From the NCBI GenBank assembly GCA_910586405.1, contig CAJUII010000017.1, positions 1 through 27,603 on the forward strand: a DNA stretch of 27,603 nucleotides, in the 5' to 3' direction. Positions 16,968 to 24,931 of the stretch are shown here, one piece after another. A model generated the notes under the pieces. The model was not told the origin of the DNA, did no database searches, and saw only the letters and a program-made list of their open reading frames with translations. The first letter of the stretch is position 1. The number at the start of each line of letters is the position of its first letter. This stretch comes from an uncultured Lachnospiraceae bacterium. Its GTDB lineage: Bacteria > Bacillota > Clostridia > Lachnospirales > Lachnospiraceae. The translations under genes were made by a program, and so were the position numbers.

Positions 16968-18596
16968 ATGAAATTGAAAAATGAGACTACCGAGCAAAAA
17001 TTAAGGGGGGCGTACTACACGCCCCTGCCGTTAGCGGCGATGATGGTGAATATGTTTGGCGGGGACCCGTCGATCGAAACGGTCTTAGAGCCTAGCTGCG
17101 GCGACGGGGTGTTTCTGGATGCTCTGGTAGACGCACCTGGGTTTGAGGGACTAAGGGCAGTCACCGCCATTGAGATTGAAGACGGCGAGGCCCACAAATT
17201 GAGCCGGAGAATGCGTGGGTATGAACATATCTGTGTGATGAACCAGGACTTTTTTGATTTTTATGAGGAAAATGCCGGGCAGAAAAAATATGATTTGATT
17301 CTTGGCAATCCCCCCTATGTCCGCTATCAATATCTGGAGGAGACACAGCGGGAGCTGATGGCGCGCATTCTGACCGCACAGGGCATGAAAGCCAATAAAC
17401 TGGTAAATACCTGGGTCGGCTTTATGGTGGCATGTGTCAATCTGCTGTCGGATACAGGAAGACTTGCCTTTGTGATTCCAGCGGAAATCCTGCAAGTCGT
17501 CTATGCGCAGGAGCTGCGTCTATTTCTGGCAAACCAGCTTTCAAGCATCACGCTGATCACCTTTGAGGAGCTTATTTTTCCAGATATCGAGCAGGAGGTT
17601 CTGGTATTTGTCGGCGAGAAGCGCGGAGAGGAAAAGGGCATTCGTATCATAGAGCTGGACAATTTAGAGGACCTAAAGTCGTTTGACATGGATACGGATG
17701 GATTTCAGAAGCTACAGCATGTGCATGAGAAGTGGACAAAATATTTTACCGATGAGGAGGAAAATGCGCTGGTTGCAAGGATTCGCTCGGATGCACGTTT
17801 TCAGAAACTATCGGACACAGCGCTGATCAATGTAGGCATCACAACAGGAAATAACAGATATTTCTCTGTCAATCAGCAGACTGTGGCGCAATATGAGCTG
17901 AAAAATGTGGTGCGTCCTCTGATTGGGAGGAGCGCTCATGCAAATAGCGTGTATTTTAGAAAGGCGGACTGGAAAAAGAATGTGGATGCAGGAAAGCCGG
18001 CGTATTTGATTGACTTTCCAGCGCAGGACTACGAGACATATCCCCCAAAGCACAAAGAATACATTGAACTTGGCGAGGCAAAGGAGGAACACAAAGGATA
18101 TAAATGCTCGATAAGAGATCGGTGGTACCGCATTCCCTCAATCTGGATTCCAGATGCATTTTTTTTGAGAAGGAATAATTTATATCCGAAGTTTGTGTTA
18201 AATTGCTGTGATGCTGTCTCCACGGACACCATGCACCGGATCAAATTTTATGACGGCGTTTCGCACGAGAGGATTCTGCTGTCGTACTACAACAGCATTT
18301 CGTTTGCATTTACGGAGCTGTGCGGCAGAAGCTACGGCGGCGGGGTGCTTGAAATATTGCCGAGCGAGGTTGGCAATATCATGATTCCCAGACTCGATGC
18401 GGTTCCGATCGAGCAGGTGAGACAAACTTTGAGACAAATTGACCGAATGGTCCGCAGGGAGGAGAAGATTGAGAAGGTGTTAGACCTTGTTGATCAGGAA
18501 ATTCTTGCAGACTGTCTGGGATTTGAGATGGACTTGTGCAGGCGCGCCAGAGGGATTTGGAAAAAGCTGCAAGCAAGAAGGTTGAGGAGAGGATAA
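16968..18596 (+). CDS. N6-adenine DNA methyltransferase (Eco57I/TaqI type), 542 aa
   Basis: A stand-alone adenine methylase. The N-terminal GAYYTPLPLA is the motif X region (residues 14-23). Motif I is LEPSCGDGVFL (40-50, SAM binding) and motif IV GNPPYVRY (113-120, catalytic NPPY). The C-terminal half, from about residue 260, is a target recognition domain. About 540 residues is the size of the separate M.Eco57I-type partner that accompanies an approximately 1000-residue fused enzyme. That suggests an asymmetric site needing methylation on both strands. It starts at an ATG with AGGGGAC overlapping the previous stop. It ends two bases before ylmH. No nuclease domain is present, so its likely job is to protect host DNA from the 1005-residue enzyme. 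Confidence 0.93.
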   Translation: MKLKNETTEQKLRGAYYTPLPLAAMMVNMFGGDPSIETVLEPSCGDGVFLDALVDAPGFEGLRAVTAIEIEDGEAHKLSRRMRGYEHICVMNQDFFDFYEENAGQKKYDLILGNPPYVRYQYLEETQRELMARILTAQGMKANKLVNTWVGFMVACVNLLSDTGRLAFVIPAEILQVVYAQELRLFLANQLSSITLITFEELIFPDIEQEVLVFVGEKRGEEKGIRIIELDNLEDLKSFDMDTDGFQKLQHVHEKWTKYFTDEEENALVARIRSDARFQKLSDTALINVGITTGNNRYFSVNQQTVAQYELKNVVRPLIGRSAHANSVYFRKADWKKNVDAGKPAYLIDFPAQDYETYPPKHKEYIELGEAKEEHKGYKCSIRDRWYRIPSIWIPDAFFLRRNNLYPKFVLNCCDAVSTDTMHRIKFYDGVSHERILLSYYNSISFAFTELCGRSYGGGVLEILPSEVGNIMIPRLDAVPIEQVRQTLRQIDRMVRREEKIEKVLDLVDQEILADCLGFEMDLCRRARGIWKKLQARRLRRG

Positions 18597-18598
18597 CA

Positions 18599-19357
18599 AT
18601 GGATACAGAGGAAACACGATTACGAAAGCGGCTTGCCGAGCTGGCGGACAAGGCATACAGCAGCAGCCAGTACTTTTTTACCAGCTTCTTGTCAGCGGCG
18701 GAGCTGGATGTCTATTATCAGATGGAGCGGGAGCTGTCCTATGTGCCTGTCACGGCATTTGGCGGCACGATGGACTGCGAGCGCGTGATGCTGCGCTTTG
18801 GGAGCGAGGAGCTCTGCGGGTATGAGGAGCCGTTCCCGATTCAGTGCATCGAGATTCAGCCCTTCATTGAAAAGTTTGGCGAGACGTTAGGTCATCGGGA
18901 TTATCTGGGCGCGCTGATGAACCTTGGCATTGAGCGCAGCACGCTGGGGGACATTGTCATAGACGGCAAACATGCCTTTATATTCTGTACTGATAAGATG
19001 GCGCCCTATATTCTGGACACCTTAGACAGGGTGCGCCACACCAGTGTCAAATGCCAGCTCGCAGCGCATATTCCAGAGAGTACCGTCACACGGTTAGAGC
19101 GGATGACGGTGCAGGTCAGTGCAGCACGGACGGACAGTATTATCGCAAAGGTTTATCATTTGTCGCGCGGGGAGAGCGCGGAGCTGTTTCGGGCGAAGAA
19201 GATTTTTGTGAACGGCAGGCTGAATGAAAATAACAGCGGACAGCTCAAACCTGGAGATCGGGTGACTGTGCGGGGATTTGGCAGATTTTGCTATGTGGAG
19301 ACTGTCGGGGAGTCGCGCAAGGGAAAGCTGAATGTCGCAGTAGATTTGTATTGTTAG
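18599..19357 (+). CDS. ylmH: YlmH-type S4-domain RNA-binding protein, 252 aa
   Basis: The protein matches the YlmH family. It has an N-terminal helical region, a middle domain (AFGGTMDCERVMLRFG, then IQCIEIQPFIEKFGETLGHRDYLGALMNLGIERSTLGDI), and a C-terminal S4 RNA-binding domain at about 182-235 (SAELFRAKKIFVNGRL...LKPGDRVTVRGFGRF). B. subtilis YlmH is linked to the large ribosomal subunit and to rescue of blocked 50S subunits. I chose the ATG at 18599, preceded by AGGAGAGG; the frame opens earlier inside the methylase gene, but that stretch is not YlmH-like. In many Firmicutes ylmH lies in a cell-division cluster (sepF, ylmG, divIVA). Here it is two bases behind a DNA methylase and seems to share the restriction operon's transcript. 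Confidence 0.92.
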   Translation: MDTEETRLRKRLAELADKAYSSSQYFFTSFLSAAELDVYYQMERELSYVPVTAFGGTMDCERVMLRFGSEELCGYEEPFPIQCIEIQPFIEKFGETLGHRDYLGALMNLGIERSTLGDIVIDGKHAFIFCTDKMAPYILDTLDRVRHTSVKCQLAAHIPESTVTRLERMTVQVSAARTDSIIAKVYHLSRGESAELFRAKKIFVNGRLNENNSGQLKPGDRVTVRGFGRFCYVETVGESRKGKLNVAVDLYC

Positions 19358-19430
19358 GGTGCAGTTTGGTCACGTTCTTGTATATTTCGATAGAAAATTC
19401 GTATAAAAGTATCTTTTTTCATTTATCCCA

Positions 19431-19458
19431 TTGATTTATTCTGCATTCGTGATATGAT
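19431..19458 (+). promoter_or_regulatory. Promoter for the MATE transporter gene
   Basis: TTGATT (19431-19436), 16 bases, TATGAT (19453-19458), with a TGA extension of the -10 (19450-19452). It is about 70 bases before the MATE start. A second, weaker pair, TTGTAT-N18-TATAAA, lies at 19378-19407. No terminator was seen between ylmH and these sites. Confidence 0.6.
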
Positions 19459-19529
19459 AGCAGACAACGCGATAGAGCGTGTCTTAGATATGTTCAAATT
19501 GCAGAGAACGGTAAGAATGGGAGATTATT

Positions 19530-20876
19530 ATGGAAAAGAAGGCAGTGTACAGCATGACAGACGGAAGCCCGGCAAAGCTTCTGATCAAATTTACGATTCC
19601 GATGCTCATCGGTAATTTATTCCAGCAGTTTTATAATATGGTCGATTCGATCGTGGTGGGGCGGTTTGTGGGTTCGAATGCGCTGGCGGCAGTGGGCGCA
19701 ACAGGTTCCCTGAATTTCCTGTTTTTTGCCATGAGCTTTGGCATCTCAGCAGGCGTGGGCGTGGTGGTCTCGCAGTACTTTGGCGCGGAGCGGATGGACA
19801 TGGTGGAGAAGAGTATCATAAACGGCATGTATCTGCTCGCGGCAGTCTCCGCCTTGATGGGTGTGATCGGCATCGCCTCGGCGCGGTGGGTGCTCGCGGC
19901 GCTCGATACGCCGGAAATTATCTTAGATGATGCCGTGGTGTATATGCGGGTATCCTGTGCGGGCATTCTGGCGATCGCGGCATATAATGGTGTCGCGTCC
20001 GTGCTGCGTGCGCTGGGGGATTCTAAGACGCCGCTGTACTTTATGGTGGTGGCGTGTTTTATCAATATTGGGCTGGATTTGTTGTTTGTCATTGGGTTTG
20101 AATGGTCTGTGTTCGGTGTGGCGCTCGCGACGGTGATCGCGCAGATGGTGGCGGCAGTCGGTGCATTTGCTTACGCATTGTACAAGATTCCGTACTTTCA
20201 TATCAAAAAGGAAAATCGACCGCTCCGGCAGGATATCATTTCGCGCTGCTTTACGCTGGGGCTGCCCATCGCGCTACAGAACGCCTTGATCGCGTTTTCC
20301 TGTATCTTTTTACAGAAGGTCGTCAATGGATTTGGCGAGAGTGTGGTCGCGGCGAATACGGCGCTTGGGCGCATTGAGCAGCTAGTGCAGCAGCCGTACA
20401 ACTCGCTTGGCGCGGCGATCACGACCTACACGGGGCAGAATATCGGCGCAGGCAAGATTGACAGAGTGAAACAGGGCTACAAGGCGGCATTTTGGAGTGT
20501 TGTTGTCTTTAGTATTGTTATGGCTGTTCCGTGCCAGCTGTTTGGCGAGCAGATTGTGGGAATATTTGTGACAGAGCCAGAGGTGGTGGAAATCGGTGCC
20601 AAGGGGCTGTCCATCACGAGTTTGTTCTACTTTTTCTTAGGGATGATCTATGTGGCGAGGAGCGTGCTCAACGGTGCAGGAGATGCTGCGTTTGCCATGA
20701 TCAATGGTTTGATGGAGGTGGCAGGGCGCGTGGGCTTTGCGGTGCCGCTCACGAAAATCCCTTTTATCGGTGTGTGGGGAATCTTTTTCACGACAGGTTT
20801 TACATGGGCGCTGACGGGGATTGTCAGCATGGCGCGTTACCACAAGGGGAAATGGGCATTTAAAGGAATTTCCTAA
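19530..20876 (+). CDS. MATE family efflux transporter, 448 aa
   Basis: A multidrug and toxin extrusion protein: an integral membrane antiporter expected to have 12 helices, driven by Na+ or H+. The start MTDGSPAKLLIKFTIPMLIGNLFQQFYNMVDSIVVGRFVG is the standard N-terminal helix 1 pattern of the NorM/DinF-type branch common in Clostridia. The second half repeats it (FTLGLPIALQNALIAFS...), as expected for two six-helix bundles. The length is normal. GGGAG lies 6 bases before the ATG. It has its own promoter, and the next gene has another starting four bases after this stop, so it is probably transcribed alone or with read-through. Substrate cannot be predicted. Confidence 0.96.
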   Translation: MEKKAVYSMTDGSPAKLLIKFTIPMLIGNLFQQFYNMVDSIVVGRFVGSNALAAVGATGSLNFLFFAMSFGISAGVGVVVSQYFGAERMDMVEKSIINGMYLLAAVSALMGVIGIASARWVLAALDTPEIILDDAVVYMRVSCAGILAIAAYNGVASVLRALGDSKTPLYFMVVACFINIGLDLLFVIGFEWSVFGVALATVIAQMVAAVGAFAYALYKIPYFHIKKENRPLRQDIISRCFTLGLPIALQNALIAFSCIFLQKVVNGFGESVVAANTALGRIEQLVQQPYNSLGAAITTYTGQNIGAGKIDRVKQGYKAAFWSVVVFSIVMAVPCQLFGEQIVGIFVTEPEVVEIGAKGLSITSLFYFFLGMIYVARSVLNGAGDAAFAMINGLMEVAGRVGFAVPLTKIPFIGVWGIFFTTGFTWALTGIVSMARYHKGKWAFKGIS

Positions 20877-20880
20877 GGGC

Positions 20881-20909
20881 TTTACATCCCGGACAAATGC
20901 GTGTAGAAT
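20881..20909 (+). promoter_or_regulatory. Promoter for the GH9-like lipoprotein-ddl-murF unit
   Basis: TTTACA (20881-20886), 17 bases, TAGAAT (20904-20909), starting four bases after the MATE stop. A start near 20916 would give a leader of about 20 bases containing the AGAAAGG ribosome site. Confidence 0.65.
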
Positions 20910-20936
20910 TGAAACGGATGAACAGAAAGGACTTTT

Positions 20937-22358
20937 GTGAATATGTATATAGTAGTGCGCAGAAAACTGCTTTGCGGTGTGGCGCTGCTTCTCGGTTTAG
21001 TTCTGTGTTCCTGCAAAAGCTTGCAGCGCGCGCAGCAGCCGGGGATGCATCCGGGAACTGAGACGGAGATGGAAGCCGCAGACAAGACACCGGATGCCGG
21101 ACAGGAGGAAGGATATGGGTCATTGCTCGTCTCGCAGGGAATCACGCTGCCTGTGAGTCTGCCAAGCGTCTATGTCGATGTGACTGGATATGCCGCAGAC
21201 AGGGAAAAAAAGGTGGTCTTTGCGGGGGACAGGCATGGCAGGACGTTTGACGTGGTGCGCAGCGCTGATCATACGGTCGTCTATACAGGACGAATACTGG
21301 AGGGACAGCGGGACGCGCTGAGCGGAGCGCTGTTGAGCGTGGGAGAGTTTACGGCATTTGAGGAGCCTGGAATGTACTATATTCAAACAGACATTGTAGG
21401 GCAGTCCTATCCCTTTGCCGTCGCGGCGGATACCTACGAGCGGCTATTTTTGAATCTGCTGCGCAATGTCTCGGCCGGAACGATGCAGGAGAGCCCTGAG
21501 GGGGTTTTGGACGTGAGCTTTGGGATGCATGTTGTCATGTATGCGCTACAGTGCAACGGAACCTTATTTGAGGCGGCTTATGAGCATCTCGACAAAAGTG
21601 AGCAGGAGAAACAGCTTGTCACGCAGTTATTGTACATGGGAAAATGGCTGTGCTCTGGGCAGCAGGAGAATGGCAGCCTGTATGATGACTATGAGGCGAC
21701 AGCGGCGTTCTGTGGCATCATGGCGATGAGCCGGGATATGTTTGGACGGTATGAGGCACATGTGGGCGAGGCGTATCAGCGGGCAGTGACGGCGGCGTGG
21801 GACTGGCTGGAGCGGCAGCCTTGCAATACCAAACGCGAGCGCAGTGCGCGGTTTTATGCGGCAGCGCAGCTTTTTCGGTCGGAGGGCGGCGAGACGTACA
21901 GGACGATTGCGGAGACATTTTTACGGGAAAAGAAAGAGGACTATACCAGCGAGCGTTTTGTATTCTATGGCGTGTTGTCCTATATCAGTGCGGAAAAGGA
22001 TACAGACAGGGATTTATGCACGTATATCATGCGCGACATCGTGGATAAGGTTGAGGCGGTCTGCGAGGAGATCGAGAAGGATTGTCTGTTTGGCATCGGC
22101 ACGAGGTCGCCAGAGGAGAATATGTCGAATATGCTGTATCTGAGCTTTGTCAATTATCTGACGCCCAGCAAGGAATATACCGCCATCATTGAGAATACCA
22201 TACAGTATATGGGTGGACTTAATGAGCATGGGAGCTGTTATGTGAGCGCGGACGGCATCTGGAGTGACACAGAGTACATACAGGGACATCGGTTTGAGTG
22301 GAATGGCATTCTGCTCTTGGGCATGAGTGATATGCTTGGCAATTTCAGTGAGAATTAG
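20937..22358 (+). CDS. GH9-like lipoprotein with CelD_N Ig domain, probably catalytically inactive, 473 aa
   Basis: The N-terminus is a lipoprotein signal ending LCSC, with Cys26 the likely lipidated residue. A linker of about 45 residues follows. Residues about 75-160 form a cellulase N-terminal Ig-like domain (VYVDVTGYAADREKKVVFAG...FEEPGMYYIQTD). The rest resembles the six-hairpin helical barrel of glycoside hydrolase family 9. The DAGD motif that carries the GH9 catalytic aspartates is absent: at GVLDVSFGMHVV (189-200) the chain skips it. Near the C-terminus the usual NE of NEVAIxWN reads QG (about 449-450, before HRFEWN). So it is likely a binding protein or pseudoenzyme. GTG at 20937 sits 6 bases after AGAAAGG; ATG at 20943 is an alternative. 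It leads ddl and murF. Confidence 0.8.
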   Translation: MNMYIVVRRKLLCGVALLLGLVLCSCKSLQRAQQPGMHPGTETEMEAADKTPDAGQEEGYGSLLVSQGITLPVSLPSVYVDVTGYAADREKKVVFAGDRHGRTFDVVRSADHTVVYTGRILEGQRDALSGALLSVGEFTAFEEPGMYYIQTDIVGQSYPFAVAADTYERLFLNLLRNVSAGTMQESPEGVLDVSFGMHVVMYALQCNGTLFEAAYEHLDKSEQEKQLVTQLLYMGKWLCSGQQENGSLYDDYEATAAFCGIMAMSRDMFGRYEAHVGEAYQRAVTAAWDWLERQPCNTKRERSARFYAAAQLFRSEGGETYRTIAETFLREKKEDYTSERFVFYGVLSYISAEKDTDRDLCTYIMRDIVDKVEAVCEEIEKDCLFGIGTRSPEENMSNMLYLSFVNYLTPSKEYTAIIENTIQYMGGLNEHGSCYVSADGIWSDTEYIQGHRFEWNGILLLGMSDMLGNFSEN

Positions 22359-22377
22359 GAAAGGTATGGTCATCAAT

Positions 22378-23433
22378 ATGAAGATAGTAGTTTTGGCAGG
22401 CGGCATCAGTACGGAGCGTGATGTGTCGCTGGTCACAGGTTCCATGATCTATAAGGCGCTCAAGAAAAAAGGACACAGCCCGGTGCTGCTAGATCTGTAC
22501 CTCGGCTATGAGGAGGAGATTACAGATATTTTTGCGTTAGAGCAAGACTGGAGTGAGAACTTTGGCGCGATATCTGAGATCAATCCCGATATCGGTGCGG
22601 TGAAGGCGCGCAGAAAGGACAATCCGGCGTGCGTGGTCGGACCGAATGTGATTGAAATCTGTTCGCAGGCGGATATCGTCTTTCTGGCGCTGCACGGGCA
22701 GAACGGTGAGGACGGCAAAATTCAAGCGATGTTTGACCTGCTCGACATCAAGTACACAGGAACGGATTATCTGTCGAGTGCGCTTGCCATGGACAAAGCG
22801 ATCTCCAAGGAGCTTTTTCACAAATACAAGATTCCTACACCGAAGGGAATTACCGTCTGCCGGAAGGAGAGACAGATCATCGAGGCGTGGAGTATCTTCC
22901 CGTGTATCGTCAAAGTCAACTGCGGCGGCTCGAGCGTGGGTGTCTACAAGGTGGATGACAGGCAGCAGCTTGAAGAGGCGCTTGAAAAGGCATTTGCCTT
23001 AGAGGATAGGGTGCTTATCGAGCAGTATATCGAAGGGCGCGAGTTCTCGATCGGTGTCATTGACGGTGAGGCGCTGCCGGTAATTGAGATTGCCCCGAAG
23101 GTAGGGTTTTATGATTACAAAAATAAGTATCAGGCGGGGACGACCGTGGAAACCTGCCCAGCCGTGCTGGATGCCAATGTGACCAGGGCGATGCAGTCCT
23201 GTGCGGAGACGGTTTATCGGGCGCTGCGGCTTAAGACTTACGCGCGAATGGATTTTCGTATGGACAGTGACTGTCAATTTTATTGTCTGGAGGCGAATAC
23301 GCTGCCCGGCATGACACCAACCTCGCTGCTTCCGCAGGAGGCTGCGGCGGTGGGAATGTGTTTTGAGGACTTGTGTCAGCGCATTCTTGACAGCTCGATG
23401 GAAAAGTATGGCGTCACGGAGGGATTGTCATGA
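22378..23433 (+). CDS. ddl: D-alanine--D-alanine ligase, 351 aa
   Basis: An ATP-grasp enzyme that joins two D-alanines for the peptidoglycan stem, in the cytoplasm. Seen are the N-terminal GGISTERDVS (8-17), the glycine-rich loop CGGSSVGVYK (182-191), FYDYKNKY (244-251), and the Mg/ATP site LEANTLPGMTPTSL (304-317). The Tyr-rich YDYKNKY loop is that of true D-Ala-D-Ala ligases rather than VanA-type D-Ala-D-Lac enzymes. The ATG at 22378 gives the normal start MKIVVLAGG. GGAAAGG lies 13 bases upstream, rather far, and the nearer in-frame ATG at 22366 is only one base from it. It starts 19 bases after the GH9-like gene, and its stop overlaps murF by four bases (ATGA), so translation is coupled. 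Confidence 0.96.
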   Translation: MKIVVLAGGISTERDVSLVTGSMIYKALKKKGHSPVLLDLYLGYEEEITDIFALEQDWSENFGAISEINPDIGAVKARRKDNPACVVGPNVIEICSQADIVFLALHGQNGEDGKIQAMFDLLDIKYTGTDYLSSALAMDKAISKELFHKYKIPTPKGITVCRKERQIIEAWSIFPCIVKVNCGGSSVGVYKVDDRQQLEEALEKAFALEDRVLIEQYIEGREFSIGVIDGEALPVIEIAPKVGFYDYKNKYQAGTTVETCPAVLDANVTRAMQSCAETVYRALRLKTYARMDFRMDSDCQFYCLEANTLPGMTPTSLLPQEAAAVGMCFEDLCQRILDSSMEKYGVTEGLS

Positions 23434-24875
23434 AAAATATGACGTTGAAGAATATAGCACAGGCAGTGGGGGGCGTGCTTCATGCGGAAATGCTGCCGCC
23501 TGGCATCTCTGTGGATGGCACAGAGGTGCGGAGTGTGGTTCTCGACTCGCGGCTTGTCGAGGAGGGCGGCGTGTTTATTGCGACGCGCGGTGAACATGTG
23601 GACGGACACAGTTTTATCAGTCAGGTGTTCGAAGCGGGTGTGATTGGTGTGATCTGTGAGAAGGCGCCAGAGCAGCCCAAGGGGGCATATATCCTTGTGG
23701 AGAACAGCTTTCAGGCACTGAAAGACCTTGCGGAGTATTACAGAAGTCAGTTTGATATCAAGGTTGTAGGCATTACAGGCAGCGTCGGCAAGACCAGCAC
23801 GAAGGAGTTTGTGGCGAGTGTTCTGGCGCAAAAGTATTGTGTTCTTAAGACAGAGGGAAATTATAATAACGAGGTGGGGCTTCCGCTCACGGTTCTTCGT
23901 ATCCGCGAGGGGTGCGAGATTGCAGTGCTGGAGATGGGCATCAGCGATTTCGGGGAGATGCATCGGCTCAGTAAGATTGCGAAGCCTGATGTGTGTCTCA
24001 TCACAAATATCGGGCAGTGCCATCTGGAAAATCTCGGTACGCGGGACGGCATTTTGAAGGCAAAGACGGAGATTTTTGACTTTATGCAGGAGGGTGGACA
24101 AATCTGCCTGAATGGAGATGATGACAAACTCATCGCGATCCGGGAAGTACGGGGAAGCGTGCCTGTATTTTTTGGCGGCGGGAGCAACAATGCAGTCTAT
24201 GCAGACAATTACGAGAACTGTGGACTTGTCGGAAGCCGGGCACAGATTCATATGAAAGGTTTGGCCGGAGTGGAGGAGCGCAGTTTTGAGGCGGAGATAC
24301 CGCTGCCTGGTGAACATATGCTCTGCAATGCGCTTGCTGCAACTGCGGTGGGAATGATTTTTGGGCTGACGCCGGGGCAGATTCAAGCAGGGATCAGGGA
24401 AGTGCAGGCGGTGGATGGCAGAAGCCACGTGATTCGTACAGACAGGTTGACGTTGATCGATGATTGCTATAATGCCAATCCGGTCTCCATGAAGGCGGCG
24501 CTGGACCTGCTCCACATGACAGAGCTTTCGAAAGCGCCAGAGGAATCAGCATATTCTCATGAGACCACGCGCAAAGTCGCGGTGCTGGGCGATATGTTTG
24601 AACTGGGAGCGGACGAGGCGGCATTGCACCGCGAGGTCGGTGTCTATGCGGCAGAGAAACAGATTGATGTGCTGGTCTGTGTCGGTGAGCTGTGCAGGTA
24701 TATGTATGAGGGTGCGGGTGATATGCATTCGGAAACCAGATGTTATTATTTTAAGGAGAAGGAAGCGCTGGCGGCACAGATTAACGCGATCATCCATGAC
24801 GGTGATCTTGTGCTCGTCAAGGCGTCCCACGGGATGCACTTTGAAGAATTGATCGAGAAATTCATTCATTCTTAA
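23430..24875 (+). CDS. murF: UDP-N-acetylmuramoyl-tripeptide--D-alanyl-D-alanine ligase, 481 aa
   Basis: This enzyme attaches D-Ala-D-Ala, the product of the preceding gene, to UDP-MurNAc-tripeptide, the last cytoplasmic step of peptidoglycan precursor synthesis. It has the three Mur ligase domains: an N-terminal substrate domain, a central ATPase with P-loop GSVGKTST (117-124) and EMGISDFGEM, and a C-terminal domain. DDCYNANP (344-351) is the MurF signature. Length is typical. The ATGA overlap with ddl shows coupled translation and fits the direct passing of D-Ala-D-Ala between steps. A strong hairpin terminator follows 20 bases after the stop, ending the unit. Confidence 0.97.
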   Translation: MKNMTLKNIAQAVGGVLHAEMLPPGISVDGTEVRSVVLDSRLVEEGGVFIATRGEHVDGHSFISQVFEAGVIGVICEKAPEQPKGAYILVENSFQALKDLAEYYRSQFDIKVVGITGSVGKTSTKEFVASVLAQKYCVLKTEGNYNNEVGLPLTVLRIREGCEIAVLEMGISDFGEMHRLSKIAKPDVCLITNIGQCHLENLGTRDGILKAKTEIFDFMQEGGQICLNGDDDKLIAIREVRGSVPVFFGGGSNNAVYADNYENCGLVGSRAQIHMKGLAGVEERSFEAEIPLPGEHMLCNALAATAVGMIFGLTPGQIQAGIREVQAVDGRSHVIRTDRLTLIDDCYNANPVSMKAALDLLHMTELSKAPEESAYSHETTRKVAVLGDMFELGADEAALHREVGVYAAEKQIDVLVCVGELCRYMYEGAGDMHSETRCYYFKEKEALAAQINAIIHDGDLVLVKASHGMHFEELIEKFIHS

Positions 24876-24895
24876 AGGATATAAACAGATATATA

Positions 24896-24927
24896 ACAAA
24901 GGGGCTGTCAAATGACATCCCCTTTGT
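24896..24927 (+). terminator. Intrinsic terminator after murF
   Basis: ACAAAGGGG pairs with CCCCTTTGT, and inside, past one C/T mismatch, TGTCA pairs with TGACA around a two-base AA gap. TTCTTT follows. It lies between convergent murF and plsC and might also act, less well, on the plsC transcript. Confidence 0.85.
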
Positions 24928-24931
24928 TTCT

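Noticed and set aside
13467..18596. Restriction block as a recently acquired foreign island
   Set aside because: No repeats, integrase, tRNA junction or obvious base-composition shift was seen at its edges; transfer is possible but not supported by eye.
18536..18598. Longer ylmH start inside the methylase gene
   Set aside because: AGGAGAGG directly before ATG 18599 and the family's N-terminus support the shorter form.
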